DNA from: Rhodospirillaceae bacterium
GTDB lineage: Bacteria; Pseudomonadota; Alphaproteobacteria; DSM-16000; Inquilinaceae
DNA length: 14,945 nt
Assembly: GCA_020425485.1 (NCBI GenBank)
Contig: JAGQRL010000062.1
Span: forward strand, 1 to 14,945
Reading direction: 5' to 3'
Made by a program: the position numbers and the translations under genes. Under the pieces are notes generated by a model. That model searched no databases, was not told the DNA's origin, and worked only from the letters and a program-made list of their open reading frames with translations. Of the stretch, positions 7,222-13,850 are shown one piece after another (positions within the stretch are counted from its first letter, which is position 1; each line of letters begins with the position of its first letter).

Positions 7222-9698
7222 GCCGGTTCGATCACCACTCCCCCTTCCTGCCGCTATCGCGGCGTACCTTCCTCAAGGCCGGCACCATCGCCGGGCTCAG
7301 CACGGTGGCGCTGCCGCCGGGGCTGGCGCAGGCGACGGTACGTGGACCGGTGTTGGATGTGATGGAAGCCCAGAACGGCTCGCACTGGGGGCCGTTCGTC
7401 GGCCGCGTTGAAGGCGGCCGGCTGGTGCAGGCCATCCCCAACGCGGAAGACCCGTTCCCGGCCTCGCTCACCCAGGCGCTGCCCGACCTCGTCTACTCGC
7501 CCGCCCGCATCAAGTACCCGATGGTGCGCGAGAGCTACCTGCGCGACGGACCGGGCGCCAACACCGCCGAACGCGGCGCCGGCCGCTTCGTTCGGGTGAG
7601 CTGGGACGAAGCGCTGGACCTGGTGTCCGGCGAGATGACCCGCGTCATCGAAACCTACGGCAATGCCAGCCTCTACACCGGCTCCTACGGCTGGAAGAGC
7701 GTCGGCCGGCTGCACAACTGCCAGACCCTGCTGCAACGCCTCGCCAACCTGCTGGGCGGCAGCACCATCGGCACCGGCGACTTCTCCACCGGCGCCTCCC
7801 AGGTGATCATGCCCCACGTCATGGGCACGCTTGAGGTGTACGAGCAGCAGACCGCCTGGCCGGTGGTGATCGAGAGCAGCGAGCTTGTGGTGATCTGGGG
7901 GGCCGACCCCGCCAACACCAACAAGATCGACTGGATCATGTGCGACCATGGCGGCATGGACGGGCTGCGCGCGCTGAAGGACAGCGGCAAGCCGGTGATC
8001 TGCATCGATCCGGTGCGCTCGCACACGGCGGAATTCCTCGGTGCCGAGTGGATCGCGCCGCGGCCGCAGACCGACCTCGCCATGATGCTGGGCATCGCCT
8101 ATGTGCTGCAGGACGAGGGGTTGGCCGACCAGGACTTCCTCAACGAGTACACCGTCGGCTACGACCGCTTCCTGCCCTACCTGACCGGCGAGAGCGACGG
8201 CGTCGCCAAGGACCCGGCCTGGGCGTCGGAAATCTGCGGCGTGCCGGCGGAAACCATCGCCGACCTCGCCCACCGCTTCGCCGCCAACCGCACCATGCTG
8301 ATGAGCGGCTGGTCGATGCAGCGCGCCCACCACGGCGAACAGGTGCACTGGATGCTGGTGACGCTGGCCTCCATGCTCGGCCAGATCGGCCTGCCGGGCG
8401 GCGGCTTCGGCCTCAGCTACCACTACTCCAACGGCGGCACCCCCACCTGCCGGTCGCCGGTGCTGCCGGGCATCACCGCGTCCGGCGGCGGCACCGCCGG
8501 GGCGGCGTGGCTGGCCACGGGCGGCGTGGCTGCGGTGCCGGTGGCCCGCGTCAACGACATGCTGCTGAACCCGGGCGAAACCATCCAGTTCAACGGGCAG
8601 GCCGTCACCTACCCGGACGTGAAGATGCTGTACTGGGTGGGCGGCAACCCGATGGCCCACCACCAGGAACGCAACCGCGCGGTGGAAGCCTGGCAGCGGC
8701 CGGAAACCATCGTGGTGCACGACTTCGTGTGGACCGCCACGGCGCGCCATGCAGACATCGTGCTGCCGGCCACCACCAGCTTCGAGCGTGACGACATCGA
8801 GCAGGGCGGCAGCTACACCAACCGCTTCATGGTCGGCATGCACAAGCTGGTCGACCCGGTGTACGAGTCCAAGAGCGACTTCGACATCTTCCGCGCCCTG
8901 GCCGAACGCCTTGGCCACAGCGGCGTGTACGACGAAGGCAAGACCGATCTGGACTGGATCCGCGGCTTCTACGAAGAAGCCCTGGGGCAGGCCGGCAACC
9001 TCGGCGTCGACATGCCGTCGTTCGAGGAGTTCTGGGACAACCAGAGCCTGCTGGTGTTCGAACCCACCGATCAGTCGCGCAGCTTCGTCAGGTATTCGGA
9101 GTACCGCGCCGATCCGCTGTTCAACCCGCTGGGCACGCCGTCGGGCAAGATCGAGATCTACTCCACCACCATCGAGGGCTTCGGCTACGACGATTGCCCG
9201 CCGCATCCCACCTGGCTGGAACCGGTGGAACGCCTGGGCGGTGCCGGCAACGACACCTACCCGCTGCACGTCACCACCGCCCACCCCGACGACCGCCTGC
9301 ATAGCCAGCTTGCCGCCACCTGGCTGCGCAACCGCTACACGGTGCAGGACCGCGAGCCGGTGTGGATCCACCCCGATACGGCGGCGGCCCGCGGCATTGC
9401 CGACGGCGACGTGGTGCGGGTGTTCAACGGCCGCGGCCAGGTGCTGGCCGGGGCGGTGATCACCGACCGTGTGCTGCCCGATGTGCTGCGGTTGTCGGAA
9501 GGCGGCTGGTACGACCCGCTGGAAGGCGGCGTGCCGGGCACCTTGGACAAGTACGGCGACGTCAACGTGCTGTCGATCGACATGCCCACCAGCCAGTTGG
9601 CCCAAGGCAACTGCGGCCACACCATCCTGGCGGAGGTGGAGAAGTACGAAGGTGACCTGCCGCGCGTCACCGTGTTCGAAGCGCCTGCCGGCGGCTGA
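7218..9698 (+). CDS. dorA: Periplasmic DMSO/TMAO reductase, molybdopterin enzyme (DorA/TorA)
   Basis: This 826-residue enzyme of the DMSO reductase family reduces DMSO or TMAO in the periplasm as a terminal respiratory step. A Tat signal is clear: SRRTFLK (residues 14-20), a hydrophobic stretch, then AQA (37-39) as the likely cleavage site. The mature protein has no N-terminal Cys motif for an iron-sulphur cluster, as expected for DorA/TorA. Ser190 in GDFSTGASQ aligns with the molybdenum-ligand serine (Ser147 of Rhodobacter DMSO reductase). Tyr157 and Trp159 in GSYGWKS match its Tyr114 and Trp116; E. coli TorA has SGWQS there and lacks this Tyr. Other family blocks are EVYEQQTAWPV, HWMLVTLASMLGQIGLPGGG, ARHADIVLPATTSFER and NPLGTPSG. 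Overall the sequence recalls Rhodobacter DorA more than TorA. Start: ATG 7218 with GAGGGA upstream, overlapping dorD. A terminator follows. Annotation pipelines may call it torA; the natural substrate is not settled by sequence. Confidence 0.96.
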   Translation: MSRFDHHSPFLPLSRRTFLKAGTIAGLSTVALPPGLAQATVRGPVLDVMEAQNGSHWGPFVGRVEGGRLVQAIPNAEDPFPASLTQALPDLVYSPARIKYPMVRESYLRDGPGANTAERGAGRFVRVSWDEALDLVSGEMTRVIETYGNASLYTGSYGWKSVGRLHNCQTLLQRLANLLGGSTIGTGDFSTGASQVIMPHVMGTLEVYEQQTAWPVVIESSELVVIWGADPANTNKIDWIMCDHGGMDGLRALKDSGKPVICIDPVRSHTAEFLGAEWIAPRPQTDLAMMLGIAYVLQDEGLADQDFLNEYTVGYDRFLPYLTGESDGVAKDPAWASEICGVPAETIADLAHRFAANRTMLMSGWSMQRAHHGEQVHWMLVTLASMLGQIGLPGGGFGLSYHYSNGGTPTCRSPVLPGITASGGGTAGAAWLATGGVAAVPVARVNDMLLNPGETIQFNGQAVTYPDVKMLYWVGGNPMAHHQERNRAVEAWQRPETIVVHDFVWTATARHADIVLPATTSFERDDIEQGGSYTNRFMVGMHKLVDPVYESKSDFDIFRALAERLGHSGVYDEGKTDLDWIRGFYEEALGQAGNLGVDMPSFEEFWDNQSLLVFEPTDQSRSFVRYSEYRADPLFNPLGTPSGKIEIYSTTIEGFGYDDCPPHPTWLEPVERLGGAGNDTYPLHVTTAHPDDRLHSQLAATWLRNRYTVQDREPVWIHPDTAAARGIADGDVVRVFNGRGQVLAGAVITDRVLPDVLRLSEGGWYDPLEGGVPGTLDKYGDVNVLSIDMPTSQLAQGNCGHTILAEVEKYEGDLPRVTVFEAPAGG

Positions 9699-9723
9699 TC
9701 GCGCGTCCCCTCGGCGATCGGCG

Positions 9724-9750
9724 GGAAGGGGGGCTTCGGCCCCCCTTTCT
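9724..9750 (+). terminator. Rho-independent terminator of the dorDA operon
   Basis: AAGGGGGGC (9726-9734) and GCCCCCCTT (9739-9747) form a perfect 9-bp stem closed by a TTCG tetraloop, then TCT. It begins 27 bases after the dorA stop. The T-run is short but the stem is very stable. On the other strand no T-run follows, so it mainly serves dorA. Confidence 0.85.
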
Positions 9751-9814
9751 GCGTTCCTGTTGATTCTCTTTTCCGCAAGAGCTGTCCACGAGGCATGGAC
9801 ACGACCAATTCAGA

Positions 9815-11026
9815 TCAAATGCAGTTCCGGAGCGCGAGAGCAATTGCTCTACGGCCTGTATTATCAACACCGGCCGGGGCAAGATTGTCAAAGTCATACT
9901 GCCCAAGTGTCCGGCTCACAAATCCAACGAGACGCGTATCCAACGCTATTCCCTCCGCATGCTCGAGATAAGACAAGACAGATGGCGGCAATTGCACTAG
10001 TAGGCTAATTTCATGACCATCATTGTAACTAACGACTAGTTCTGATTCATCAATATTGTCGTAGCTCTCTACAAAAAACGACTGCCCATTGATCAATACA
10101 GATACATCCCCAATAATATAGTCCGTATACCTAATTTCATTGTTTACTTCAAATGGATATCTGTGAATAATTGATAGAAACGGCGCTCTTGATCGATTCT
10201 CCACACAAAATAGGTTTAGCACGTTGGCATGCCCGTCTCGATAGGTTCGGGACAATGTGGCAACAATGCCACGACCATACATTTGAATCTCCCAAGGACT
10301 CTCGTCAAATGGTGAGGTGATGACGTTCAATTCAAGCAAGTCAGATTCCGGAAGAAAAACAATCTCGTCAGGCCCAGCAGTAGAAGCAATTAATATCAAA
10401 CGGGCATCGATTCCCATCTCAACCAGATATGCAACAACTATTCCCTGTTGAAGCTGCTCCAAAGAATAATTGAGTCCTTCTTGAGATTCGATAGATTCTT
10501 CCCTATCGGCGGCATCCCATGAGAATTGATGAAATCCTAGAGACTCGGGTTCTGCACTTCGATCTACTCCTCCCAAGAAGGCATATGCGCAAGCGCTATC
10601 ACAAGCCCCTCCATCTATCCTTTCATCCCAGACACCACCCGATACTCCAAATGAAGTGTCACTTACCGATGTTGAAAATCCGTACTCTCTAATAAGCCGC
10701 CCCAATTCCAGCCCCGCGCTCAAGTTTCCACCTGGCGAGTTCAGTTCGAGATTTCGACTCATCCAGGCTCTATCATTCACTATAAATTCGCGAAACTGAT
10801 CAGGTGTGTCTTGAGTGATTACTCCTACAGCGGCGACCCACCCGCAGTAACTACAATTTCCCCCATTTCCTGCGGAATAGAACTGCATTGGTTCGTTTGG
10901 ATCAAGGCGCCCAGACGGACGGTCTTGCGCATTTGCGGCGAATGATTGCAGAAGCGTGAGCCACGCCATGACTGACAAAAAGGACCAATAGATACTTCGA
11001 ATACTCATTCTCTTTGAAGCCCTCAT
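9815..11026 (-). CDS. Secreted protein with a ClpP/crotonase-like fold, putative serine hydrolase; AT-rich, probably acquired
   Basis: This 403-residue protein has an N-terminal signal peptide (hydrophobic stretch about 11-30, likely cleavage after ANA at 31-33). A ClpP-like pattern follows: LNSPGGN (95-101, oxyanion-hole region), CDSACAYAFLGG (142-153) with candidate nucleophile Ser144, GFHQF (164-168) with His166, and AGPDEIVFL (217-225) with Asp220. The Ser-His-Asp order and spacings of 22 and 54 residues resemble ClpP (25 and 49). Matching predicted periplasmic proteins (COG3904-like) carry the same CxSAC motif. Residues after about 240 are unfamiliar. No ClpX/ClpA-type ATPase is nearby, nor would one work in the periplasm. 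Base and codon use are much more AT-rich than every neighbour, which suggests transfer. The start may instead be ATG 11008 (residue 7), giving a more typical signal peptide. Substrate and role are unknown. Confidence 0.72.
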   Translation of the reverse strand: MRASKRMSIRSIYWSFLSVMAWLTLLQSFAANAQDRPSGRLDPNEPMQFYSAGNGGNCSYCGWVAAVGVITQDTPDQFREFIVNDRAWMSRNLELNSPGGNLSAGLELGRLIREYGFSTSVSDTSFGVSGGVWDERIDGGACDSACAYAFLGGVDRSAEPESLGFHQFSWDAADREESIESQEGLNYSLEQLQQGIVVAYLVEMGIDARLILIASTAGPDEIVFLPESDLLELNVITSPFDESPWEIQMYGRGIVATLSRTYRDGHANVLNLFCVENRSRAPFLSIIHRYPFEVNNEIRYTDYIIGDVSVLINGQSFFVESYDNIDESELVVSYNDGHEISLLVQLPPSVLSYLEHAEGIALDTRLVGFVSRTLGQYDFDNLAPAGVDNTGRRAIALALRNCI

Positions 11027-11045
11027 GAGATGAAATACATTCTCT

Positions 11046-11054
11046 CATATAGCA
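11046..11054 (-). promoter_or_regulatory. Possible extended -10 element for the ClpP-like gene
   Basis: Read on the minus strand the sequence is TGCTATATG, an extended -10 form (TGn plus a 4/6 hexamer). It would start transcription near 11039, about 13 bases before ATG 11026 or 31 before ATG 11008, which favours the shorter protein. No good -35 is seen. Weak evidence. Confidence 0.25.
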
Positions 11055-11089
11055 GGCGATGACATCCACGGCATGGCTTGCAGGAATAG

Positions 11090-11215
11090 CACAAGATTGG
11101 CAGGACTCGCGGCAACCTCGCCAAGCTGGCCGATGTGGACTTGGATGTGCTGCGCGAGATCGTCGACGACGGCCTGGCCTACATGCGCGCCAACTACGAG
11201 ACGTGGGACGAATGA
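11090..11215 (+). pseudogene. 3' remnant of a beheaded gene, possibly DUF1801-like
   Basis: In one frame ending at TGA 11213-11215, the sequence from about 11111 encodes 34 residues that look genuinely coding: NLAKLADVDLDVLREIVDDG, then LAYMRANYETWDE. GC-rich codons match the downstream operon. Reading upstream, the frame meets TAG at 11087-11089 with no start codon of its own near the break, so the 5' part is missing. The TGA overlaps the next gene's ATG as ATGA, the same junction as in the rest of the operon, which supports a real former gene. The pattern of a KLADVDLDVLRELV-like helix followed by an MRxxY end recalls DUF1801 (YdhG-type) C-termini, but that identification is from memory and tentative. 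The break lies where AT-rich DNA ends. Confidence 0.55.
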
Positions 11216-12519
11216 CCGACACCCCGGCAAGGGCCATCGTTCTCGGCGGATACGGCCTGATCGGCTCGGCCTGCATGCGGGCTCTGGCGGCCGAAGGATA
11301 CGCCGTCACCGGTGTCGGCCGCTCGGAGTGGGCGGCGCGCCGCGTGGTTCCGGAGGCCGATTGGGTGATCCGCGACATCGGCCGGGTGGAGGCAGCGGAG
11401 TGGCGTGACATCCTCGCCGGGGCCGATGTGGTGGTGAATGCGTCCGGTGCCTTCCAGGAGAGCGGGCGCGACGACCTGACCGGCATTCACGTCACCGCCG
11501 TCCAGCGCATCGTCGCCGCGCTGGAAGGCACCAACACCCGCCTCGTCCACATCTCCTCGGCCGGGGTGGCGCCGGATGCTCCGGCCGCCTTCTTCACCAC
11601 CAAGGCGGCAGGCGACGCGGCGATCATGGCCTCGCCGCTCGACTGGGTGATCCTGCGCCCCACCCTGGTGATCGGCCCCGCCGCCTATGGCGCCACGGGG
11701 CTGCTGCGCGCCGCTGCCGCCATGCCCTGGATCGCCATCGACGTGCTGCCGGATGCCTTCATCCAGTCCGTCCACATCGGCGACGTGGCCCATGCGGTGG
11801 TGCAGGCGGCGCGCGGCGACATTGCAGCCGGCACGCTGGCCCATGTGACGGAAGCCGAGGGTCGCTCCATCCGCGAAACCATCGATGCGCTGCGCCGCTG
11901 GCTGGGGTTTGCCGAACCGCGCCTGCGGGTGACGCTGCCGCGCCCGCTGCTCTCCGTGGTCAGCTTCGCGGCCGACCTGCTGGGCCGGCTGGGCTGGCGT
12001 TCGCCCTTGCGCAGCACCGCCATCCGCGGGCTGGAAGCCGATGTGCACGGCGACCCCGCGGTGTGGCGGGCGGCCGGCGGGCGCGATTGCCGCTCGCTTA
12101 CCGAGACGCTGGCGAGCATGCCGGCCACCGTGCAGGAGCGCTGGTTTGCCCGGCTCTACCTGCTGCTGCCGGTGAGCATCGGCATCCTGTCGCTGTTCTG
12201 GGTGCTGTCGGGCGTCCTCGGCCTCGTCCGCTTCGAGGCCGCGGCGGCGGTGCTCACCGGCCGCGGGGTGGGCAACTGGATTGCCGGCCTGGCGGTGGCC
12301 GGCGGGGCGGCGGTGGATATCGCACTCGGCCTCGCCATCCTGTGGCGGCCCTGGGCGCGCCACGCCTGCCTGGCCATGGTCGGCGTGTCGCTCGCCTATC
12401 TGCTCGCCGGAACGGCGCTGGCGCCGGACCTGTGGGCCGATCCCCTGGGGCCGCTCCTGAAGATCCTGCCGGGCATCGGCCTGGCGCTCACCGCCCATGT
12501 ACTGGCCGGCGACCGATGA
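11212..12519 (+). CDS. Atypical SDR (NAD(P)-binding) protein fused to a DoxX-like membrane domain
   Basis: This is a 435-residue two-part protein. Residues 1 to about 300 form an extended or atypical short-chain dehydrogenase domain with nucleotide-binding GGYGLIG (12-18), VVNASGA (74-80), HISSAGV (113-119) and a downstream LRPTLVIGP (148-156). The YxxxK catalytic motif appears as FFTTK (127-131): the Tyr is replaced by Phe127 while Lys131 remains. Residues about 306-435 carry four hydrophobic helices of DoxX-like type. The fusion is a known architecture of unknown reaction; the protein should sit on the inner membrane with the SDR domain cytoplasmic. I start at ATG 11212, which overlaps the preceding remnant's stop, because the reading-frame extension upstream to 11059 encodes an Arg/Gln-rich shadow of the remnant. 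The stop overlaps the next start as ATGA. Substrate is unknown. Confidence 0.87.
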   Translation: MTDTPARAIVLGGYGLIGSACMRALAAEGYAVTGVGRSEWAARRVVPEADWVIRDIGRVEAAEWRDILAGADVVVNASGAFQESGRDDLTGIHVTAVQRIVAALEGTNTRLVHISSAGVAPDAPAAFFTTKAAGDAAIMASPLDWVILRPTLVIGPAAYGATGLLRAAAAMPWIAIDVLPDAFIQSVHIGDVAHAVVQAARGDIAAGTLAHVTEAEGRSIRETIDALRRWLGFAEPRLRVTLPRPLLSVVSFAADLLGRLGWRSPLRSTAIRGLEADVHGDPAVWRAAGGRDCRSLTETLASMPATVQERWFARLYLLLPVSIGILSLFWVLSGVLGLVRFEAAAAVLTGRGVGNWIAGLAVAGGAAVDIALGLAILWRPWARHACLAMVGVSLAYLLAGTALAPDLWADPLGPLLKILPGIGLALTAHVLAGDR

Positions 12520-12983
12520 CCTACCAGATCCTGCTGTTCCTCCACGTGATCGGGGCAACGGTGCTGCTGGGCACGGGCGCGGGCATCGCCTTCTTCATGG
12601 TGATCTCCAACCGCAGCCGCGACCCGGCGCTGGTGGCCCATGTGGCCGGCATCGTGGTGCTGGCGGACACCGTGTTCACCGCCACCGCGGCGGTCGCCCA
12701 GCCGATCACCGGCTACCTGCTGACGCTGGAGACCGGCTGGCCGCTCACCGAAGGCTGGGTGATGTGGTCGCTGGGGCTCTACGTGTTCGTCGGCGCCTTC
12801 TGGCTGCCGGTGGTGGGAATGCAGATCCGTATGCGCAACCTGGCCCGCGCGGCGCGCGATGCGGGCGACGCGCTGCCCGCCGCCTACCATCGCCTCTACC
12901 GCGTGTGGTTTGCCTTCGGCTTCCCCGCCTTCGCCGCGGTTCTCGCCATCGTCTGGCTGATGCTCACGAAGCCCATGCTGTGA
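12516..12983 (+). CDS. DUF2269 family integral membrane protein
   Basis: This 155-residue protein is nearly all membrane helix: about residues 4-27, 43-70, 80-103 and 132-150, four segments. The opening YQILLFLHVIGATVLLGTG and the later GWVMWSLGLYVFVGAFWLPV match the DUF2269 family. Conserved His10 in the first helix and the Arg-rich loop RMRNLARAARDAG (about 107-119) before the last helix are visible. No function is established for the family. It is translationally coupled on both sides by 4-base overlaps, upstream with the SDR-DoxX gene and downstream with the DUF5131 gene. Pairing of an SDR-DoxX protein with a DUF2269 protein suggests joint work at the inner membrane, which is inference. 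Confidence 0.85.
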   Translation: MTYQILLFLHVIGATVLLGTGAGIAFFMVISNRSRDPALVAHVAGIVVLADTVFTATAAVAQPITGYLLTLETGWPLTEGWVMWSLGLYVFVGAFWLPVVGMQIRMRNLARAARDAGDALPAAYHRLYRVWFAFGFPAFAAVLAIVWLMLTKPML

Positions 12984-13813
12984 CCGTACTCAACACCCGC
13001 ATCTCGTGCGCCGATCACACCTGGAACCCGGTGTTCGGCTGCACCCATGTGTCGCCCGGCTGCGACCACTGCTATGCCGAAGCCATCGCCAAGCGCTTCC
13101 ATGGCGGCTTCCAGGTTCGCCTGATGCCCCACCGGCTGGCCGATGTGCGCCGCTTCAAGCCGGTGGTGGAGCTGGGCCGGCGCCGGGCGCCCTTGGTGTT
13201 CGTCAACTCCATGTCGGACCTCTACCACCGCGAGGTGCCCGACGCTTACCTGGACCGGGTGTTCCAGCACATCGCCACGCGGCCGGACGCGGTGTTCCAG
13301 ATCCTCACCAAGCGGCCCCGGCGCCTGCTGGAAGATGGCCGCCGCCGCTGGGGGGATGGCGGCGTGCCGCAGAACCTGTGGCTGGGGGTGACGGTGGAGG
13401 ACCGCCGGCTCGCCCGCCGGGTGGACATGCTGCGCTCCCTGAAACAGGCGGCCGGGCCGTTCACCGCCTTCATCTGTGCCGAGCCGCTGCTGTCCGCCTT
13501 CCACGGCATCTCGCTCGACGGCATCGACTGGCTGATCCTGGGCGGGGAGACGGGGCCCGGCGCCCGCCGGCTCGATCCCGCCTGGGCGGACCAGGCGGTG
13601 GCGGCGGCGGAAGCTGCCGGCGTACCCGTGTGGTTTCGCCAATGGGGCCGCTGGCAGCACCATCCCCATTGGCCGGATGCGCGCGGCCGCACGGTGGCCG
13701 ACAGGAAGGCCGATCTGATCGCCCGCGGGCTGGAACTGTCGCCGGCCGACCAGGGCGGGGCGACGCTGAACGGCCGGCTGTGGCGCGAGCGGCCGCCGGT
13801 GCCTGCAGCGTGA
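12980..13813 (+). CDS. DUF5131 (phage Gp37/Gp68) family three-Cys-motif protein
   Basis: This 277-residue cytoplasmic protein is of the Gp37/Gp68 family. The defining block is TWNPVFGCTHVSPGCDHCYA (residues 14-33) with Cys21, Cys28 and Cys31, a three-Cys pattern suggestive of a metal or iron-sulphur site but not the CX3CX2C of canonical radical SAM enzymes. Other family blocks: FVNSMSDLYHREVP (about 74-87), FQILTKRPRRL (about 104-114), LWLGVTVE (133-140), CAEPLL, and LDGIDWLILGGETGPGAR (about 181-198), then a WFRQWG motif near the C-terminus. The start GTG 12980 overlaps the DUF2269 stop as GTGA, and the protein begins one short stretch before the Cys motif as in relatives. Family members are often found beside TcmP-type partners or on phages; no such partner and no phage genes lie in this window. 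The biochemical role is unknown. Confidence 0.88.
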   Translation: MTVLNTRISCADHTWNPVFGCTHVSPGCDHCYAEAIAKRFHGGFQVRLMPHRLADVRRFKPVVELGRRRAPLVFVNSMSDLYHREVPDAYLDRVFQHIATRPDAVFQILTKRPRRLLEDGRRRWGDGGVPQNLWLGVTVEDRRLARRVDMLRSLKQAAGPFTAFICAEPLLSAFHGISLDGIDWLILGGETGPGARRLDPAWADQAVAAAEAAGVPVWFRQWGRWQHHPHWPDARGRTVADRKADLIARGLELSPADQGGATLNGRLWRERPPVPAA

Positions 13814-13839
13814 CGGGCCCGCCGGCGCAAACGGGCCCG
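13814..13839. terminator. Possible bidirectional hairpin between convergent genes
   Basis: Two copies of the self-complementary octamer CGGGCCCG (13814-13821 and 13832-13839) are separated by 10 bases, so the copies can pair into an 8-bp GC stem. They fill most of the 37-base gap between two convergent stop codons. No T-run is present on either side, so function as a terminator is plausible only from position and stem strength. Confidence 0.4.
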
Positions 13840-13850
13840 CACCCGCGACC

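Noticed and set aside
7254..9620. A very long open frame on the minus strand opposite dorA
   Set aside because: Antisense frames stay open easily in GC-rich coding DNA. Its translation is rich in His, Val, Arg and Gly with no domain, and dorA on the plus strand is unmistakable.
9783..9801. Inverted repeat TGTCCA/TGGACA downstream of the ClpP-like gene
   Set aside because: The stem is only 6 bp with a 7-base loop and no T-run follows on the minus strand, so I do not call it a terminator.
9837..9850. Perfect 14-base palindrome AGAGCAATTGCTCT
   Set aside because: It lies inside the last codons of the ClpP-like gene, has no T-run or spacing typical of a terminator or operator, and could be chance.
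11059..11211. Upstream extension of the SDR gene to ATG 11059
   Set aside because: The extra 51 residues are an out-of-frame reading of the remnant gene's coding sequence, and the nucleotide-binding motif starts at the usual distance from ATG 11212.
12980..13813. Labelling the DUF5131 protein as a canonical radical SAM enzyme
   Set aside because: Its cysteines are spaced CX6CX2C, not CX3CX2C, so radical SAM activity is not shown by sequence.
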